Below, one piece after another: positions 63,132 through 64,000 of a DNA stretch of 64,000 bases (its first letter is position 1; the number at the start of each line of letters is the position of its first letter). The DNA is from Bacillus sp. FSL K6-3431 (GTDB taxonomy: Bacteria > Bacillota > Bacilli > Bacillales > Bacillaceae_C): contig NZ_JBBOCT010000001.1 of NCBI RefSeq assembly GCF_038002605.1, positions 4,340,001-4,404,000 on the forward strand, read 5' to 3'. The position numbers and the translations under genes were made by a program. The notes under the pieces are model-generated. The model had not been told where the DNA came from and did not search any database. It saw only the letters and a program-made list of their open reading frames with translations.

Positions 63132-64000
63132 ATTAAAAGACTCGCTCAATATTTTCGCTCATTACAATCCGGACAGTCATCTTACAGTAAGATTTATGAA
63201 GACCCAATCTATTGGAATAATGATGTTGCCTATTACATTGAAAAGACAAATAAACTCACACCGGATAAACCATGTATCACCATAAAAATACCTTTTGACC
63301 GTCTCGGCTTAGATGAAAATATGGATCAAGTTGTTCTCTCAGATGTTGCATTAAGACAATGGGTTGATCATACTGAGACATTAAATGAATTGATTTATAA
63401 CCGGTCACGTACTGATAAAGAAAATGGTGCTTTTTATTGTTTTCGTCCAACCAATGTGTTGTTGCAACGTAATGCATCCTATGTCGAAGTCATCTCGGAA
63501 AAATGGTATTTATGCTTAATGATTACAGTTCAACTTCCATTCAAGGATAATAATAAAGCTATGCGCATGCTCTGCAAAATGCTTCCAAAAGAAGTGGAGG
63601 AGTTTACTGCCAAGTTTGATCTCATGAAATTAAATGCTGCCTATGAATTGGTAAAAAAACAAAATATGATTCGCAAATGGCTAAAATCCAATGGTTATTG
63701 TGCGTTTATTGGGAATGGCAGCATTTTGCCAAGAAATAAAGACAACAGTGGGCCACTAGAAGGTGCCTTGCCTTTTACATCCCCGGAAGATGTTGAAGTT
63801 GAAATTTGTGGTTTGCGGGGAATGGGAATAAAACATGGTGTGACGGTCATCACCGGCGGTGGTTATTCGGGCAAAAGCACATTGCTGGATGCACTAAATT
63901 CGGGGATTTACAATCACATCATAGGCGACGGACTAGAATTTGTGATTACAGATCAAAGTGCAATGGAAATATCTGCAGAGGAAGGCCGTACCATAAAAAA
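63132..64000 (+). CDS. Predicted ABC-class P-loop ATPase (partial, runs off the window)
   Basis: About 290 codons of an open frame encode the family of stand-alone predicted ATPases of the ABC class. They include RLAQYFRSLQSGQSSYSKIY, IKIPFDRLGLDEN and LPRNKDNSGPLEGALPF, then GLRGMGIKHGVTVITGGGYS with Walker A GGGYSGKST and YNHIIGDGLEFVITDQSAME. There is no ATG, GTG or TTG in frame near the start. ATT at 63132 follows GAAAGGATG by about 9 nt and may be a rare start, or a short frameshift lies upstream. Function unknown; ABC signature and Walker B lie beyond the edge. Confidence 0.8.
   Translation, partial: MKRLAQYFRSLQSGQSSYSKIYEDPIYWNNDVAYYIEKTNKLTPDKPCITIKIPFDRLGLDENMDQVVLSDVALRQWVDHTETLNELIYNRSRTDKENGAFYCFRPTNVLLQRNASYVEVISEKWYLCLMITVQLPFKDNNKAMRMLCKMLPKEVEEFTAKFDLMKLNAAYELVKKQNMIRKWLKSNGYCAFIGNGSILPRNKDNSGPLEGALPFTSPEDVEVEICGLRGMGIKHGVTVITGGGYSGKSTLLDALNSGIYNHIIGDGLEFVITDQSAMEISAEEGRTIK

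Overview
The window is AT-rich DNA from a low-GC, Gram-positive Bacillota, most likely a Bacillaceae member. Evidence: GbsR-controlled OpuA osmoprotectant uptake, RlmCD, YtrA-type GntR regulation, strong AGGAGG-type ribosome binding sites with several TTG starts, a small spore-protein-like gene, and a Bacillaceae-type intergenic repeat at 34227-34355. I cannot name the species. No rRNA, tRNA or CRISPR array was seen.

Layout. 1-8.2 kb is core-like: opuAA-opuAB (minus strand, running off the left edge) with a GbsR-type regulator facing them; a YqcI/YcgG protein; an amino-sugar operon (PTS EIICB, NanE, RpiR regulator); and rlmCD. 8.2-20.3 kb is an accessory island at the 3' end of rlmCD. It holds three copies of a ~175-bp direct repeat. 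Each copy begins with the last codons of an rlmCD gene: at the resident rlmCD, at an orphan 3'-end scar, and at a second full rlmCD paralogue. Between the copies lie a DNA methyltransferase plus MORC/MutL-like GHKL ATPase operon (a candidate restriction or defence system with no visible nuclease), a decayed cytosine-C5 methyltransferase and a membrane/lipoprotein chimera. A second decayed C5 methyltransferase and a Tn916/ICEBs1-type NlpC/P60-TcpC relic follow. 20.5-26.5 kb has a FadR-type regulator with a CynX/NimT transporter, an IS3 remnant joined to a serine-hydrolase fragment, a patatin-like phospholipase, and a group II intron tail next to an FtsX fragment.

26.7-32.8 kb has a lipoprotein, a two-component system and an ABC/FtsX exporter. 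33.2-37 kb has a zinc peptidase, a degenerate rlmCD relic and a phage-like replication cassette (DnaD-like and DnaB-like genes). 37.1-40.5 kb is a YtrA-type GntR operon with four operator copies; its ATPase gene is frameshifted. 40.5-50 kb is mixed metabolic genes (ECF sigma factor, ArsR/SRPBCC pair, DUS, RibD-like reductase, sugar dehydrogenase, acetyltransferase, aldo/keto reductase) with relics of a LysR regulator, an alcohol dehydrogenase and a flavin reductase.

50.6-51.5 kb is an ~800-bp unit bounded by 30-bp inverted repeats and carrying an SRPBCC gene. 52.2-58.5 kb is a run of single-gene units (uridine-kinase-like, GNAT-pentapeptide, GNAT, Nudix, methyltransferase, HAD phosphatase, MurF-like). 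Most are followed by a related short inverted-repeat element, which makes the stretch look like a gene-cassette array without an integrase. An IS3 copy, a serine hydrolase, a split DUF4871 lipoprotein gene and the start of an ABC-class ATPase complete the window.
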